Translations under genes and position numbers: made by a program
The notes under the pieces: model-generated
The model's database searches: none
Seen by the model: only the letters and a program-made list of their open reading frames with translations
Told to the model about the DNA's origin: nothing
Part shown: positions 1 through 6,186 of the stretch, piece by piece
How positions within the stretch are numbered: position 1 is the first letter of the stretch
Layout: each line of letters starts with the position of its first letter
Assembly (NCBI GenBank): GCA_030673205.1
Contig: DAOVJP010000043.1
Location: 1-8,777, forward strand
Direction of reading: 5' to 3'
DNA from: Thermoplasmata archaeon
GTDB taxonomy: Archaea; Thermoplasmatota; Thermoplasmata; JAGHBH01
DNA length: 8,777 bases

Positions 1-190
1 CGCTTATGGGGGCGTGCACCTGCAACTTGAGGTCATAGGATACCGCAAGCTCCGCCATCTCCTTCTTCCTATCGGGCAGGAAATGCTCTCCCTCTGCCAC
101 GATCTCCCAGAGTTGGAAATGCTCCGCCAACGCCTCTGCCACCTCGCGGGGCGGCTGCAGCGAGAACCCCGGACTTGAAACACCTATCAT
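1..190 (-). CDS. TIM-barrel sugar-phosphate isomerase/epimerase-like protein (N-terminal part)
   Basis: Only the first 63 codons are inside the window; the gene continues past the left edge. The start reads MIGVSSPGFSLQPPREV and the visible part ends in VHAPIS. This pattern, with a short beta strand at the N-terminus and an 'HAP' motif near residue 60, is typical of the xylose isomerase-like / AP endonuclease 2 TIM-barrel family (COG1082 type), whose members bind divalent metal. The substrate cannot be told from this fragment. The ATG overlaps the TGA of the upstream UPF0201 gene as ATGA and is preceded by a full GAGGTGAT Shine-Dalgarno, so the start is secure and translation is probably coupled. 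It is the third gene of the dacZ unit. Confidence 0.72.
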   Translation of the reverse strand, partial: MIGVSSPGFSLQPPREVAEALAEHFQLWEIVAEGEHFLPDRKKEMAELAVSYDLKLQVHAPIS

Positions 191-654
191 TTCATCACCT
201 CTTTTTCTCCCAACCCCTTCTCCCCCTTTTCCCTCTCACAACTCTCTCCATCTCTTTCCTCTCCTCCCTTCCATTCTATCTCTGTCAGCCATCCCACGAA
301 GCCGGGGATATCCCCTTCCACCGTGACCTGTATCTCTCCGAGGGGGCCGATAGTGTCCATGAAGTTTATCTTTCCCACGGTGGCGGCCTGTTTTCCCAGC
401 ATGAAGGTCAGCGTCCTGTTGGCTCTTGACTCCAGGTGTGTGCGGGCGGAGTCCCGTATGCTCTGTTGAGCCAGTTTTTCTTTGAGCAGATCGAGGGAGG
501 GGGGAGAGCCAACGAGTATATCCTCTTTTCCTTCTTTCTCCTTTCTCAGGTCGGTCGAAGGGAATAGTTGGAGCATAGCTCTTCTCACCCTATCCTCATC
601 CTCTGTCGGATATAGGGGAGCTTCGATTCGAACCGAGGATCGGAACATTCTCAT
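187..654 (-). CDS. UPF0201 family protein (archaeal RNA-binding-like domain)
   Basis: A 155-residue protein. Residues 8-18 (VRIEAPLYPTE) and the core SIRDSARTHL (65-74), GKQAATVGKINF (87-98) and GPLGEIQVTVEGD (103-115) fit the archaeal UPF0201 family (COG1931), whose characteristic features are the PTED motif, the 'Q.I.D.AR' helix and the KQAA.VGK.NF strand. The family is conserved in archaea and predicted to be RNA-binding-like; no biochemical role is established that I can name. Residues 129-155 form an extra tail almost entirely of E, K, R and G, probably disordered. The ATG at 654 has a TGAGG at proper distance overlapping the dacZ stop codon, with 9 bp between the genes; Met3 is a less likely start. 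It sits between dacZ and the isomerase-like gene in one operon. Confidence 0.8.
   Translation of the reverse strand: MRMFRSSVRIEAPLYPTEDEDRVRRAMLQLFPSTDLRKEKEGKEDILVGSPPSLDLLKEKLAQQSIRDSARTHLESRANRTLTFMLGKQAATVGKINFMDTIGPLGEIQVTVEGDIPGFVGWLTEIEWKGGEERDGESCEREKGEKGLGEKEVMK
194..201 (-). promoter_or_regulatory. Shine-Dalgarno GAGGTGAT for the isomerase-like gene
   Basis: On the minus strand GAGGTGAT lies just before ATG 190-188, with 7 nt between the GAGG core and the ATG. It matches the archaeal 16S 3' end over eight bases. The site lies inside the last codons of the UPF0201 gene, consistent with coupled translation across the ATGA overlap. Confidence 0.7.
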
Positions 655-663
655 GATAGGGCC

Positions 664-1497
664 TCAGACGTTCTTTATCTCGTAGATCACATCGCCGTCC
701 TTGAAGACGCGTATGACCCGGGTGGAGGAGACCACTATCCCAACTGCTCTGGTGGTCTTCGTCACATATGCCGCCGCCAGGTGCCGTCCTCCAAGACCTT
801 CTTCCAAGGATACTGGCGGCATGTCCTTCACCATAACGTATCTGCCTGCGGAGAGAGCGTTCCCGTCGGCATCTATCACCACCGCACCGTCCAGTAGAGC
901 GAACTCCTTTATGCTTTTCACATCCTCTTCCACGGTGACGTTCATATGTCCACTGGCCTGGGAGGGAAAAGGGTTGTACACCAGCCCTCTGGACCCCATC
1001 AAGACCTTTTGTTCATCTCCCACGATGAAAAGCGCCCCTGCGGGATATCCCTCCCTCCCCTCTCTAGCTATCTCCGTGGCTATCTCCATCGTGGCCTCCA
1101 ACGCCCGCAGGTTCATCCGTCCCCCCACGGCCTCTGCCAAGGACGGTATTCCCATCTCATCGGTGTTCAATTCTAGGAACAAGCCCAGGCCGTTGTCTGA
1201 GAAACAGATCGCCCTCTGGCCTGGATGCAATAGGCCTTCGCCCATGGCCGCTATGAAGAAGGTCTTCACCCTCACAAGTATACCTATTCCGGGTGAGGGA
1301 ACAGAGGATATCTTGCGATACACTATGTTCCTGGACATGAGGACACGGCTCGATGGGTTTCTTGGGCTGGCTACGATAATGGTCATATCGCTCAGGCCAG
1401 CGGAGGCCGTTTCAACGAGCTCTTCGCTGGGAGAGAAAAGGATCACAACATCGGGGTTCGTGTCCCTGCACAGACGAATGAAGGCATTCCGGTCCAT
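664..1497 (-). CDS. dacZ: Diadenylate cyclase (c-di-AMP synthase), DacZ type
   Basis: A 277-residue protein, about the size of characterised archaeal DacZ. It would condense two ATP into cyclic di-AMP in the cytoplasm. The C-terminal half is a DisA_N/DAC domain: FIVGDE at 157-162, the ATP-binding DGA at 203-205 followed by VVIDADG, and the second signature GLGGRHLAAAYVTKTT at 234-249. Bacterial enzymes have RHR at the second site; here it is R238-H239-L240. The N-terminal ~120 residues form an alpha/beta domain (PDVVILFSPS, MTIIVASP) matching the pyruvate-kinase-C-like N-terminal domain of DacZ. No Shine-Dalgarno precedes the ATG, but a TATA box lies about 28 bp upstream, so a leaderless transcript is likely. 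It heads a unit with the UPF0201 and isomerase-like genes. The potassium-channel/RCK genes 5 kb away could be targets (inference). Confidence 0.88.
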   Translation of the reverse strand: MDRNAFIRLCRDTNPDVVILFSPSEELVETASAGLSDMTIIVASPRNPSSRVLMSRNIVYRKISSVPSPGIGILVRVKTFFIAAMGEGLLHPGQRAICFSDNGLGLFLELNTDEMGIPSLAEAVGGRMNLRALEATMEIATEIAREGREGYPAGALFIVGDEQKVLMGSRGLVYNPFPSQASGHMNVTVEEDVKSIKEFALLDGAVVIDADGNALSAGRYVMVKDMPPVSLEEGLGGRHLAAAYVTKTTRAVGIVVSSTRVIRVFKDGDVIYEIKNV

Positions 1498-1520
1498 GCT
1501 GGATGAAAAGGGAAAACTGG

Positions 1521-1530
1521 TATAAATCTA
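1521..1530 (-). promoter_or_regulatory. TATA box of the dacZ operon
   Basis: On the minus strand the sequence AGATTTATACC lies in the 68-bp gap between the rnz stop and the dacZ ATG. Its centre is about 28 bp from the ATG, which places transcription start at or just before the start codon. The lack of a ribosome binding site supports a leaderless mRNA. Confidence 0.65.
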
Positions 1531-1565
1531 TGCTCCCGCACAAACGTCTTGGCCCACGCCTCTGT

Positions 1566-2486
1566 CTACGAAGGGGTGGTCTGATCCCGGAAGGGCACAT
1601 CGATCTCGTCCAGGTCCATGGGAAGTCGACTTTCCGGGAATACCTCCACGGCTTCTTCCAGGAGCACGTTCGTGTCCTTGTACCGTGGACTTCTATGCAC
1701 GAGACAGAGCATTCTAGCCCCTATGCTCTTGGCGGCCACGGCCGCTTGTTTGGCCGTGGAATGTCCATATCTTCCGCTCCTCTCTTCCATTTCATCCGAG
1801 AAGGTGGCATCATGTACCAACACGTCACAGCCCTCCCAAGAGTCTGGAGGAGCCAGGGGCCGGGTGTCTCCGGTGAGGACAACCTTTCTACCGGGTCGTG
1901 GCGGGCCCACGATCCCCTCTGGGCCTATCTTCGATCCTTTCACTTCCACGCTCTCTCCCCGCTGCAAGCGTGCGAAGAGCGGCCCCTCTGGAACCCCAAG
2001 TCTCAGGGCGGCTTTTTTATCGAACCTGCCGGGTCGCAGTTGCTCTTCAACGACATATCCCACGCCTGGAACGGTGTGATCGTTGGCGAAGGGTGTCACC
2101 CCTATGTTCCCCAACTTCAGTTCCTCGCCAGGTATGGCTTCCAGGGTCTCTACGGGAAATGTGAGGTTGAAATATCCGAGGCTCAATAGGCTTTCCACCA
2201 GTCTCTGGATGTTTCCCGGGCCGACTATGGTGAGCTTGTCCGTGCGATCGTTCAACGACATGCTCTGGATCAGCCCCGGCAGCCCCAGGAAGTGGTCGCC
2301 GTGGTAGTGCGTGAGGAAAATGTGGCTTATGGACATGAATGATATGCTGGAGAACATCAACTGCCGTTGGGTTCCTTCTCCACAGTCGAACAAGAAGGCC
2401 CGTTTGGGCAGTCCGAGGGCTATGGCAGACACCCCCGCCTCCTTGGAGGGCCATCCCCCTCCCGTTCCCAGGAAGACCAGTTTCAC
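1566..2486 (-). CDS. rnz: tRNase Z (tRNA 3' endonuclease)
   Basis: A 306-residue short-form tRNase Z of the metallo-beta-lactamase superfamily. It removes the 3' trailer of precursor tRNA to expose the end for CCA addition. The N-terminus MKLVFLGTGGGWP and the GEGTQRQL stretch at 36-43 are family hallmarks. Metal ligands visible are H60-Y-H62-G-D64-H65, H137, D207 (LTGDTRP), H242 (RYGHSTAKQA) and H264 (VHRSPRY). The flexible-arm region that holds tRNA is GRFDKKAALRLGVPEGPLF (153-171). The start is GTG at 2486, fixed by a strong GGAGGGAGG four bases upstream; no nearby ATG gives the full conserved N-terminus. It lies 19 bp after yjbQ on the same strand, so the two are probably co-transcribed. 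Confidence 0.95.
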   Translation of the reverse strand: MKLVFLGTGGGWPSKEAGVSAIALGLPKRAFLFDCGEGTQRQLMFSSISFMSISHIFLTHYHGDHFLGLPGLIQSMSLNDRTDKLTIVGPGNIQRLVESLLSLGYFNLTFPVETLEAIPGEELKLGNIGVTPFANDHTVPGVGYVVEEQLRPGRFDKKAALRLGVPEGPLFARLQRGESVEVKGSKIGPEGIVGPPRPGRKVVLTGDTRPLAPPDSWEGCDVLVHDATFSDEMEERSGRYGHSTAKQAAVAAKSIGARMLCLVHRSPRYKDTNVLLEEAVEVFPESRLPMDLDEIDVPFRDQTTPS

Positions 2487-2490
2487 GTAT

Positions 2491-2499
2491 CCTCCCTCC
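2491..2499 (-). promoter_or_regulatory. Shine-Dalgarno fixing the GTG start of rnz
   Basis: The minus strand reads GGAGGGAGG, then ATAC, then GTG. This strong purine-rich site supports the GTG as the real start of tRNase Z. Confidence 0.7.
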
Positions 2500-2505
2500 G
2501 CATGT

Positions 2506-2928
2506 TCACTCCTCCCCCATGATCTTGACCACCAATTTCCTGTTCCTGGGCTTGTTGTCCAACTCCATGAAGACTATCTGCTGCCATGTTCCAATGGTAA
2601 GCTTTCCCTCTCCTATGGGGACCACGATCCCTGGCCCCATTATGGATGATCGCACATGGGAATGGCCGTTCCCGTCATGCCACCGCTCCTCATGTCCATA
2701 TCTAGCGTTCCGGGGAGCCAATCGCTCCATGGCGGCCCCTATGTCCTCCACCAGTCCTGGCTCGTATTCTATGGTGGTTATGGTGGCTGTGGAGCCGGGG
2801 ACGAAGACGAGTACCATCCCCTCCTCTATACCGCTCCTAGAAACGAGGCCCTCCACCTCTCCTGTTATGTCCAGCACATCCCCTTCCACCGTGCGGGACA
2901 GGGTCAACTCGAATGTCTTCACGACCAT
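2506..2928 (-). CDS. yjbQ: YjbQ / UPF0047 family protein
   Basis: A 140-residue protein, the normal size of this small one-domain family (COG0432). Conserved segments are GSTATITTIEYEPGL (45-59), the histidine cluster WHDGNGHSHVRSSIMGPG (83-100, with H84, H89, H91) and GKLTIGTWQQIVFMELD (108-124), followed by PRNRKLVVKIMG. Bacterial YjbQ has weak thiamine-phosphate synthase activity in vivo; the true archaeal function is not settled. Start choice is uncertain. ATG 2928 fits leaderless transcription from a TATA-like element about 27 bp upstream. GTG 2922 (two codons in) has GGGGAG at a good 6-nt distance. First gene of a probable yjbQ-rnz unit. Confidence 0.9.
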   Translation of the reverse strand: MVVKTFELTLSRTVEGDVLDITGEVEGLVSRSGIEEGMVLVFVPGSTATITTIEYEPGLVEDIGAAMERLAPRNARYGHEERWHDGNGHSHVRSSIMGPGIVVPIGEGKLTIGTWQQIVFMELDNKPRNRKLVVKIMGEE

Positions 2929-2951
2929 CTCCCCGAATAAGCAAGAGGGGG

Positions 2952-2959
2952 ATTATAGG
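2952..2959 (-). promoter_or_regulatory. Possible TATA box of yjbQ-rnz
   Basis: The minus strand reads AAACCTATAATCC, centred about 27 bp before ATG 2928. It is the most A/T-rich and best placed element in this region, but weaker than the other TATA boxes in the window. Confidence 0.45.
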
Positions 2960-2991
2960 TTTATCGCATTTTCCGCATCTTGTCTCCACCC

Positions 2992-3105
2992 CACGCTAGC
3001 CATATATCTGCTTCATCCCTCACGCCAGCACATATTTGCTTCCTCTCCCCACGCCAGCACATATTCCACTACACTCCACGTCTGTCACATATTTGCCTCC
3101 TCTTC
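2992..3105. repeat. Four imperfect 27-29 bp tandem repeats between divergent genes
   Basis: Units begin with CACG at 2992, 3021, 3050 and 3077. Each has the pattern CACG-y-y-w-G-y-(a)-CATAT followed by a pyrimidine-rich stretch; units 2 and 3 share CACGCCAGCACATATT exactly, and units 2 and 4 share CACATATTTGC followed by TCCTC. The block lies between yjbQ (minus) and the 11-mer-repeat gene (plus), about 65 bp from the first and 60 bp from the second. The close units without distinct spacers rule out CRISPR. The regular spacing near three helical turns in a divergent promoter region suggests protein binding sites, but slippage in pyrimidine-rich DNA could also explain it. No convincing open frame uses these bases. 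Confidence 0.6.
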
Positions 3106-3156
3106 TACACTCCATAAGGGACAAGGTTATTGAACTTCTTTCTTCATCACTTCGGT

Positions 3157-3164
3157 AGGTGATC
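3157..3164 (+). promoter_or_regulatory. Shine-Dalgarno AGGTGATC of the 11-mer-repeat gene
   Basis: AGGTGATC lies just before ATG 3167 and matches the archaeal anti-Shine-Dalgarno over eight bases. It supports real translation of the small ORF. No strong TATA box is visible upstream; the TTATTG at about 3127 is only a weak candidate. Confidence 0.65.
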
Positions 3165-3166
3165 AT

Positions 3167-3454
3167 ATGGGAATACTCGACAAGACAAAGGAGAAGGTTG
3201 GAGAGGCGACAAAGAAGACCACCGGCTTTGCGGAGAAGGTTGGGGAGAAGACCGTCGATGTAGGTAAGAAGGGCTGGGGCAAAGGTAAGGAAGTTGGCAA
3301 GGAGGGTTGGGAAAAGGGCAAGGAAGTAGGTAAGAAGGGCTGGGACAAAGCGGGAGATGTCGCGGAGAAGGTTGGGGAGAAGACCGTCGATGCAGGGAAG
3401 AAAGGTATGGACAAGACAAAGGGAGCAGTGTCTAAAGGAGAAAAGGAAGAATAG
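3167..3454 (+). CDS. Small basic protein of eight 11-residue repeats (group 3 LEA-like)
   Basis: A 95-residue lysine/glycine/glutamate-rich protein with no cysteine, no signal peptide and no membrane segment. From residue 3 to 90 it divides exactly into eight 11-mers. The central ones are VGEKTVDVGKK (25-35), GWGKGKEVGKE (36-46), GWEKGKEVGKK (47-57), GWDKAGDVAEK (58-68) and VGEKTVDAGKK (69-79). Small or hydrophobic residues recur at fixed positions among charged ones, as in group 3 LEA proteins, which are disordered when hydrated and fold into amphipathic helices on drying or at membranes. I cannot assign a known family. A near-perfect Shine-Dalgarno and a period that is a multiple of three in the DNA support coding. 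It stands alone; neighbours are yjbQ (divergent) and the zinc-ribbon/TPR gene 131 bp downstream. A stress-protective or membrane- or nucleic-acid-coating role is a guess. Confidence 0.78.
   Translation: MGILDKTKEKVGEATKKTTGFAEKVGEKTVDVGKKGWGKGKEVGKEGWEKGKEVGKKGWDKAGDVAEKVGEKTVDAGKKGMDKTKGAVSKGEKEE
3230..3392 (+). repeat. 33-bp-period internal repeats within the 11-mer gene
   Basis: An identical 31-bp stretch occurs at 3230-3260 and 3362-3392, exactly 132 bp (4 x 33) apart. A 19-bp stretch GTAGGTAAGAAGGGCTGGG occurs at 3260-3278 and 3326-3344, 66 bp (2 x 33) apart. Identity at nucleotide level, including silent positions, points to recent unit duplication. Confidence 0.85.
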
Positions 3455-3555
3455 AGGTGTGGGGGAACGTAGCTCCTTCAGTGTCGCGAACATGTGTTCA
3501 CTCTCGCAGGTTCCAACTGTCACCCAACAGTTCAACAGAATTATTTCACCCAAGG

Positions 3556-3563
3556 CTTATAAA
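3556..3563 (+). promoter_or_regulatory. TATA box of the zinc-ribbon/TPR gene
   Basis: CTTATAAA is centred 26 bp before ATG 3586 and preceded by CCAAGG, a possible BRE. There is no Shine-Dalgarno between it and the ATG. This is the clearest leaderless-type promoter in the window. Confidence 0.75.
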
Positions 3564-3585
3564 CCACTGAAGCCATTCCTATCTG

Positions 3586-4230
3586 ATGACCGATGAGGAT
3601 TGTCCTATCTGTGGGGGTAAGACGGAGGAAGGGACGTGTCCTAGATGCGGGTATAGATTTGAGGAGCAGATATTCGGAGATAAACGGGACGCTTCTGCCG
3701 AGAAGCAGACGGAGTTCAAACAACAGAGTTATGCGAACCGGGACAAGAAGATAAAACATGCCCTTGGGCAGTTGGAGGAGGCGGCGCTCTCATCAGAGAC
3801 GCCCGATTGGGCCCTGGAACTGATCTCTTCTTCCCTTGTGTTGCTTAACCTTCCTCTGGAAACGGAGTCAGGGGGCGCCATACACCTCTCCGAACCGGAA
3901 AAGAAGCTGGTCTCTCTTTCCAGAAGGATCATGGATAAATTGGACGCCAAGGTCGGCGCCCCCATGCACCAGCCAGAGATATATGTGCGCGTGGGCAACG
4001 CGTTCTTCGCCGAAGGGAATTTCAAGGATGCACTGGAAAATTACAAGAAAGCGTTGATGAGTCATCCCTTTGACAAGATCGCATTGTATAATGAGGCCAT
4101 GGCATTGTTCGCCTTGGCCAGATACGATATATGTCTACGAGAATTGAATAAGCTCATCAGGCGGTCACCTGACCACGATAAGGCTATGCATCTCAGGGAA
4201 CTCGTCACACAGATGATAGAATCCTCTTAG
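3586..4230 (+). CDS. Zinc-ribbon and TPR-repeat protein
   Basis: A 214-residue cytoplasmic protein of unknown specific function. The N-terminus is a short zinc ribbon, C6-P-I-C9 and C18-P-R-C21-G-Y, with all four ligands present. A charged linker (about 30-60) and a helical segment (about 55-120) follow. Residues about 131-198 form two TPR-like helix pairs: IYVRVGNAFFAEGNFKDAL..YKKAL and KIALYNEAMALFALARYDICL..LNKLI. TPRs mediate protein-protein contact, and zinc ribbons of this kind are common on archaeal regulators and scaffolds. The start follows the leaderless promoter. The TAG stop overlaps the TAA of convergent purC by 4 bp, leaving no terminator space between the genes. I do not recognise a named family. 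Confidence 0.85.
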   Translation: MTDEDCPICGGKTEEGTCPRCGYRFEEQIFGDKRDASAEKQTEFKQQSYANRDKKIKHALGQLEEAALSSETPDWALELISSSLVLLNLPLETESGGAIHLSEPEKKLVSLSRRIMDKLDAKVGAPMHQPEIYVRVGNAFFAEGNFKDALENYKKALMSHPFDKIALYNEAMALFALARYDICLRELNKLIRRSPDHDKAMHLRELVTQMIESS

Positions 4231-5120
4231 AAAGGCATGCCTGTAAGTTTCTTGTACATCTCCACGTAGAGGGTGCTCACCTTCTCCACTACCTTGTCTG
4301 GGAGTGGAGGTATATCCGGCTCCCTCTCATCCTTCTCTCTAGCATCCATGAGGCGCTGGTGGTAGCCCGTGTCCCGATAATACTGGCGCACATGCTCCTT
4401 GCTGAACTCCAGGAACATGCCCTGTTCATAGGCCTCTAGGTCCCACCACCGATCCTCGTCCGCCGTTCCAAAGGTGTCGATGATCATGAGCCGCCGTTCC
4501 TTGTCAAAGGCATATTCCTTCTTCCCGTCCACGTGCAGCAGCCCCTTTCTCCTCACGTCCGTCGCCATCCTCTCATCCAATCGCAAGGTGGTCTCCTTGA
4601 TCTCGTTCAGCTCGTCCTTAGTGAGTCCGGCCATCTCCACTGCCTCCTCCTCCGTTATAGGCCGATCAACGGGTTCGAGCTTCGTGGTGAACTCTATGAA
4701 GGGTTGGGGCAACTGAGTTCCATATTCGAAGCTGCTGAGACCAAGCTCCTCTGGCTTCACCTTTCCCGCTTTCAAACGATCTAGCATGGAGCCAGCGACA
4801 TAGTGCCTCGCTATGACCTCCAATGGTATGAGATAGTTCGTGGTGGTGTTATCGATCTTATCATAATCATCTATGATATCTACACGCTGGACCTCCATCT
4901 CCGTTGGTCCCGTGAGCGCCTTGAAATCTGTGTGTATGCCGATGCTCTCCGCCACCCCTAGCCAATGGGCGCTGGTCCTGCACAAGCTCTCTCCCTTATG
5001 AGGTATGGTGCCTGGCACTATCTTGTCGAACACGGATATGTTGTCCGTGAACCTGTACAAAAAGGAGGTCGAGCTCATCTCGTAGACCTCCTTCACCTTG
5101 CCCTTCTTGTAGAGACGCAT
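4227..5120 (-). CDS. purC: Phosphoribosylaminoimidazole-succinocarboxamide (SAICAR) synthase
   Basis: A 297-residue enzyme of de novo purine synthesis that joins CAIR and aspartate using ATP. Recognisable elements are the N-terminal KKGKVKEVYE (5-14), the VFDKIVPGTIPHKG loop (30-43, SAFD-like), NYLIPLEVIARHYVAGSM (95-112), the FIEFTTKLE segment (141-149) and LDE at 181-183. The usual 'DE.G(T/S)PDS.R.W' aspartate-binding stretch appears here as DTFGTADEDRWW (215-226), with Thr in the Glu position. The reading frame stays open 53 codons further upstream, but that extension is basic and non-conserved; ATG 5120 begins the conserved domain and has GAGG eight bases before it. A weak TATA-like CATAATAC sits at 5157-5164. 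It follows the E1-like gene by 82 bp and ends tail to tail against the zinc-ribbon/TPR gene. Confidence 0.93.
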   Translation of the reverse strand: MRLYKKGKVKEVYEMSSTSFLYRFTDNISVFDKIVPGTIPHKGESLCRTSAHWLGVAESIGIHTDFKALTGPTEMEVQRVDIIDDYDKIDNTTTNYLIPLEVIARHYVAGSMLDRLKAGKVKPEELGLSSFEYGTQLPQPFIEFTTKLEPVDRPITEEEAVEMAGLTKDELNEIKETTLRLDERMATDVRRKGLLHVDGKKEYAFDKERRLMIIDTFGTADEDRWWDLEAYEQGMFLEFSKEHVRQYYRDTGYHQRLMDAREKDEREPDIPPLPDKVVEKVSTLYVEMYKKLTGMPF

Positions 5121-5202
5121 GGAATATTCCTCGGAGGGGGGAAAGGAGAAAGGGGGTATTATGGTTTTTGTTCTCCAAGCCTTTTGTTTCTTTCTATCGC
5201 CC

Positions 5203-6186
5203 CTACCACCCAATGAACCTGGAATAGATGTTCTTCGCCTCTTCCTCTCCGGCCCCCATGACCAGTGCCCGGCCGTCATCGAAGATCACGAGCTCTATGC
5301 CATTGACGCTCAACACGAACATGTCGTCCCGCACCGCCCCCTGCGGATATCTCTTCTCCAGTGCTCTCACCAGCCCCTTTGCCTTCTTTGAAGGAACGAT
5401 CTGCACCTTCCCCCCGTCACAGAGTTTGGTCACCATATCCTTTTTGTCCAAGTCCAGGTATGGATATTCGCCCCCTACGCAGCAGGGACAATCTCTCTGT
5501 TTCTCCAACTCCGCTTCTCTCCACACTCCCTGCCAGGGGTCGATGTAGAGCAGGGTCTTTCTCGGGGTGGCGCCGGTGACGAGCTTCATTGCCTCTGTGG
5601 CCTGGATGGCCGCTACTAATGGTGGCAGGGGGCCTAGCACCCCGGCGCTCTCGCAGGTCTGCAGGCTGCCCGGCGGAGGCATGGATGGGAAAAGGCATCT
5701 GAAGCACGGGCCGGGGGGAACGAAGGTAGCGCTCATTCCTTCAGTGGCTACGGCCCCCCCGTATACCCATGGTATCTTGTGCTTCACGGAATGATCGTTC
5801 AAGAGGAACCGCGTGGTGAGGTTGTCCGTGCCGTCCACTATGACATCCACGCCCTTCAATAGGTGAATGGAGGAGGGGTCCAGGCTTCTTTGATAGGGAA
5901 CGATCCGCACACCCCCGTCAATGGCCTCCAAGCATTCTTTGGCCACCACCGCCTTCGGTCTTCCCACATCCTTCTCAGAGAAGAGTATCTGGCGGTGGAG
6001 GTTGTGCTCATCCACAACGTCGCGGTCTATGATAGTGAGCGAGCCTACTCCCGCTCGGGTCAGATACATGGCCGTCGCTGCCCCCAGGCCGCCACAGCCC
6101 ACTATGGCCATGGACGATCCTGCCAGGGCGCTCTGCCCTCTCGGCCCCAGCTCAAGTAGCGATAGATGGCGAGCGTATCTGTCCAT
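5203..6186 (-). CDS. ThiF/MoeB/HesA-type E1-like adenylyltransferase
   Basis: A 327-residue E1-like enzyme that would adenylate the C-terminal glycine of a ubiquitin-fold sulfur carrier (ThiS, MoaD or SAMP-like) for thiamine, molybdopterin, tRNA thiolation or protein tagging. The ATP-binding GCGGLG is at 30-35, IIDRDVVDEHNLHRQ at 52-66 carries the nucleotide-contacting acidic and Arg residues, VDGTDN is at 117-122, and zinc ligands are C161/C164 and C233/C236. The likely catalytic cysteine is C178 in TCESAGVLGPLP. Residues about 240-327 form an extra domain ending in IFDDGRALVMGAGEEEAKNIYSRFIG, a tail I recall from some ThiF/HesA-like proteins. No carrier-protein gene is visible nearby. Its ATG directly follows the TAG of the RCK gene (zero spacing), with AGGGGG as Shine-Dalgarno. 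Confidence 0.88.
   Translation of the reverse strand: MDRYARHLSLLELGPRGQSALAGSSMAIVGCGGLGAATAMYLTRAGVGSLTIIDRDVVDEHNLHRQILFSEKDVGRPKAVVAKECLEAIDGGVRIVPYQRSLDPSSIHLLKGVDVIVDGTDNLTTRFLLNDHSVKHKIPWVYGGAVATEGMSATFVPPGPCFRCLFPSMPPPGSLQTCESAGVLGPLPPLVAAIQATEAMKLVTGATPRKTLLYIDPWQGVWREAELEKQRDCPCCVGGEYPYLDLDKKDMVTKLCDGGKVQIVPSKKAKGLVRALEKRYPQGAVRDDMFVLSVNGIELVIFDDGRALVMGAGEEEAKNIYSRFIGW

Noticed and set aside
196..280. Pyrimidine-rich tract on the plus strand as a special element
   Set aside because: It is the complement of the E/K/G-rich tail codons of the UPF0201 gene and is explained by that coding sequence.
701..1525. Plus-strand open frame of 274 codons opposite dacZ
   Set aside because: Antisense shadow of a gene with intact DGA and GGRH motifs; its translation is Ser/Pro/Thr/Arg-rich with no recognisable domain.
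1503..2189. Plus-strand open frame opposite rnz
   Set aside because: Antisense to a clear tRNase Z with all metal ligands; no family features or ribosome site.
2992..3105. CRISPR array
   Set aside because: The units are directly adjacent and imperfect, with no unique spacers and no cas genes.
3488..3499. Inverted repeat GAACATGTGTTC after the 11-mer gene as a terminator or operator
   Set aside because: Only 5-bp arms and no T-run follows; it could occur by chance.
3020..3553. Minus-strand open frames opposite the 11-mer gene, including a Leu/Phe/Pro-rich 177-codon one
   Set aside because: They arise from the repeat period being a multiple of three, so all frames stay open; only the plus strand has a strong Shine-Dalgarno and the hydrophilic LEA-like pattern.
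5121..5279. N-terminal extension of PurC
   Set aside because: The 53 extra codons are basic and unlike the family, and they run back into the 3' end of the E1-like gene; ATG 5120 has a good ribosome site.
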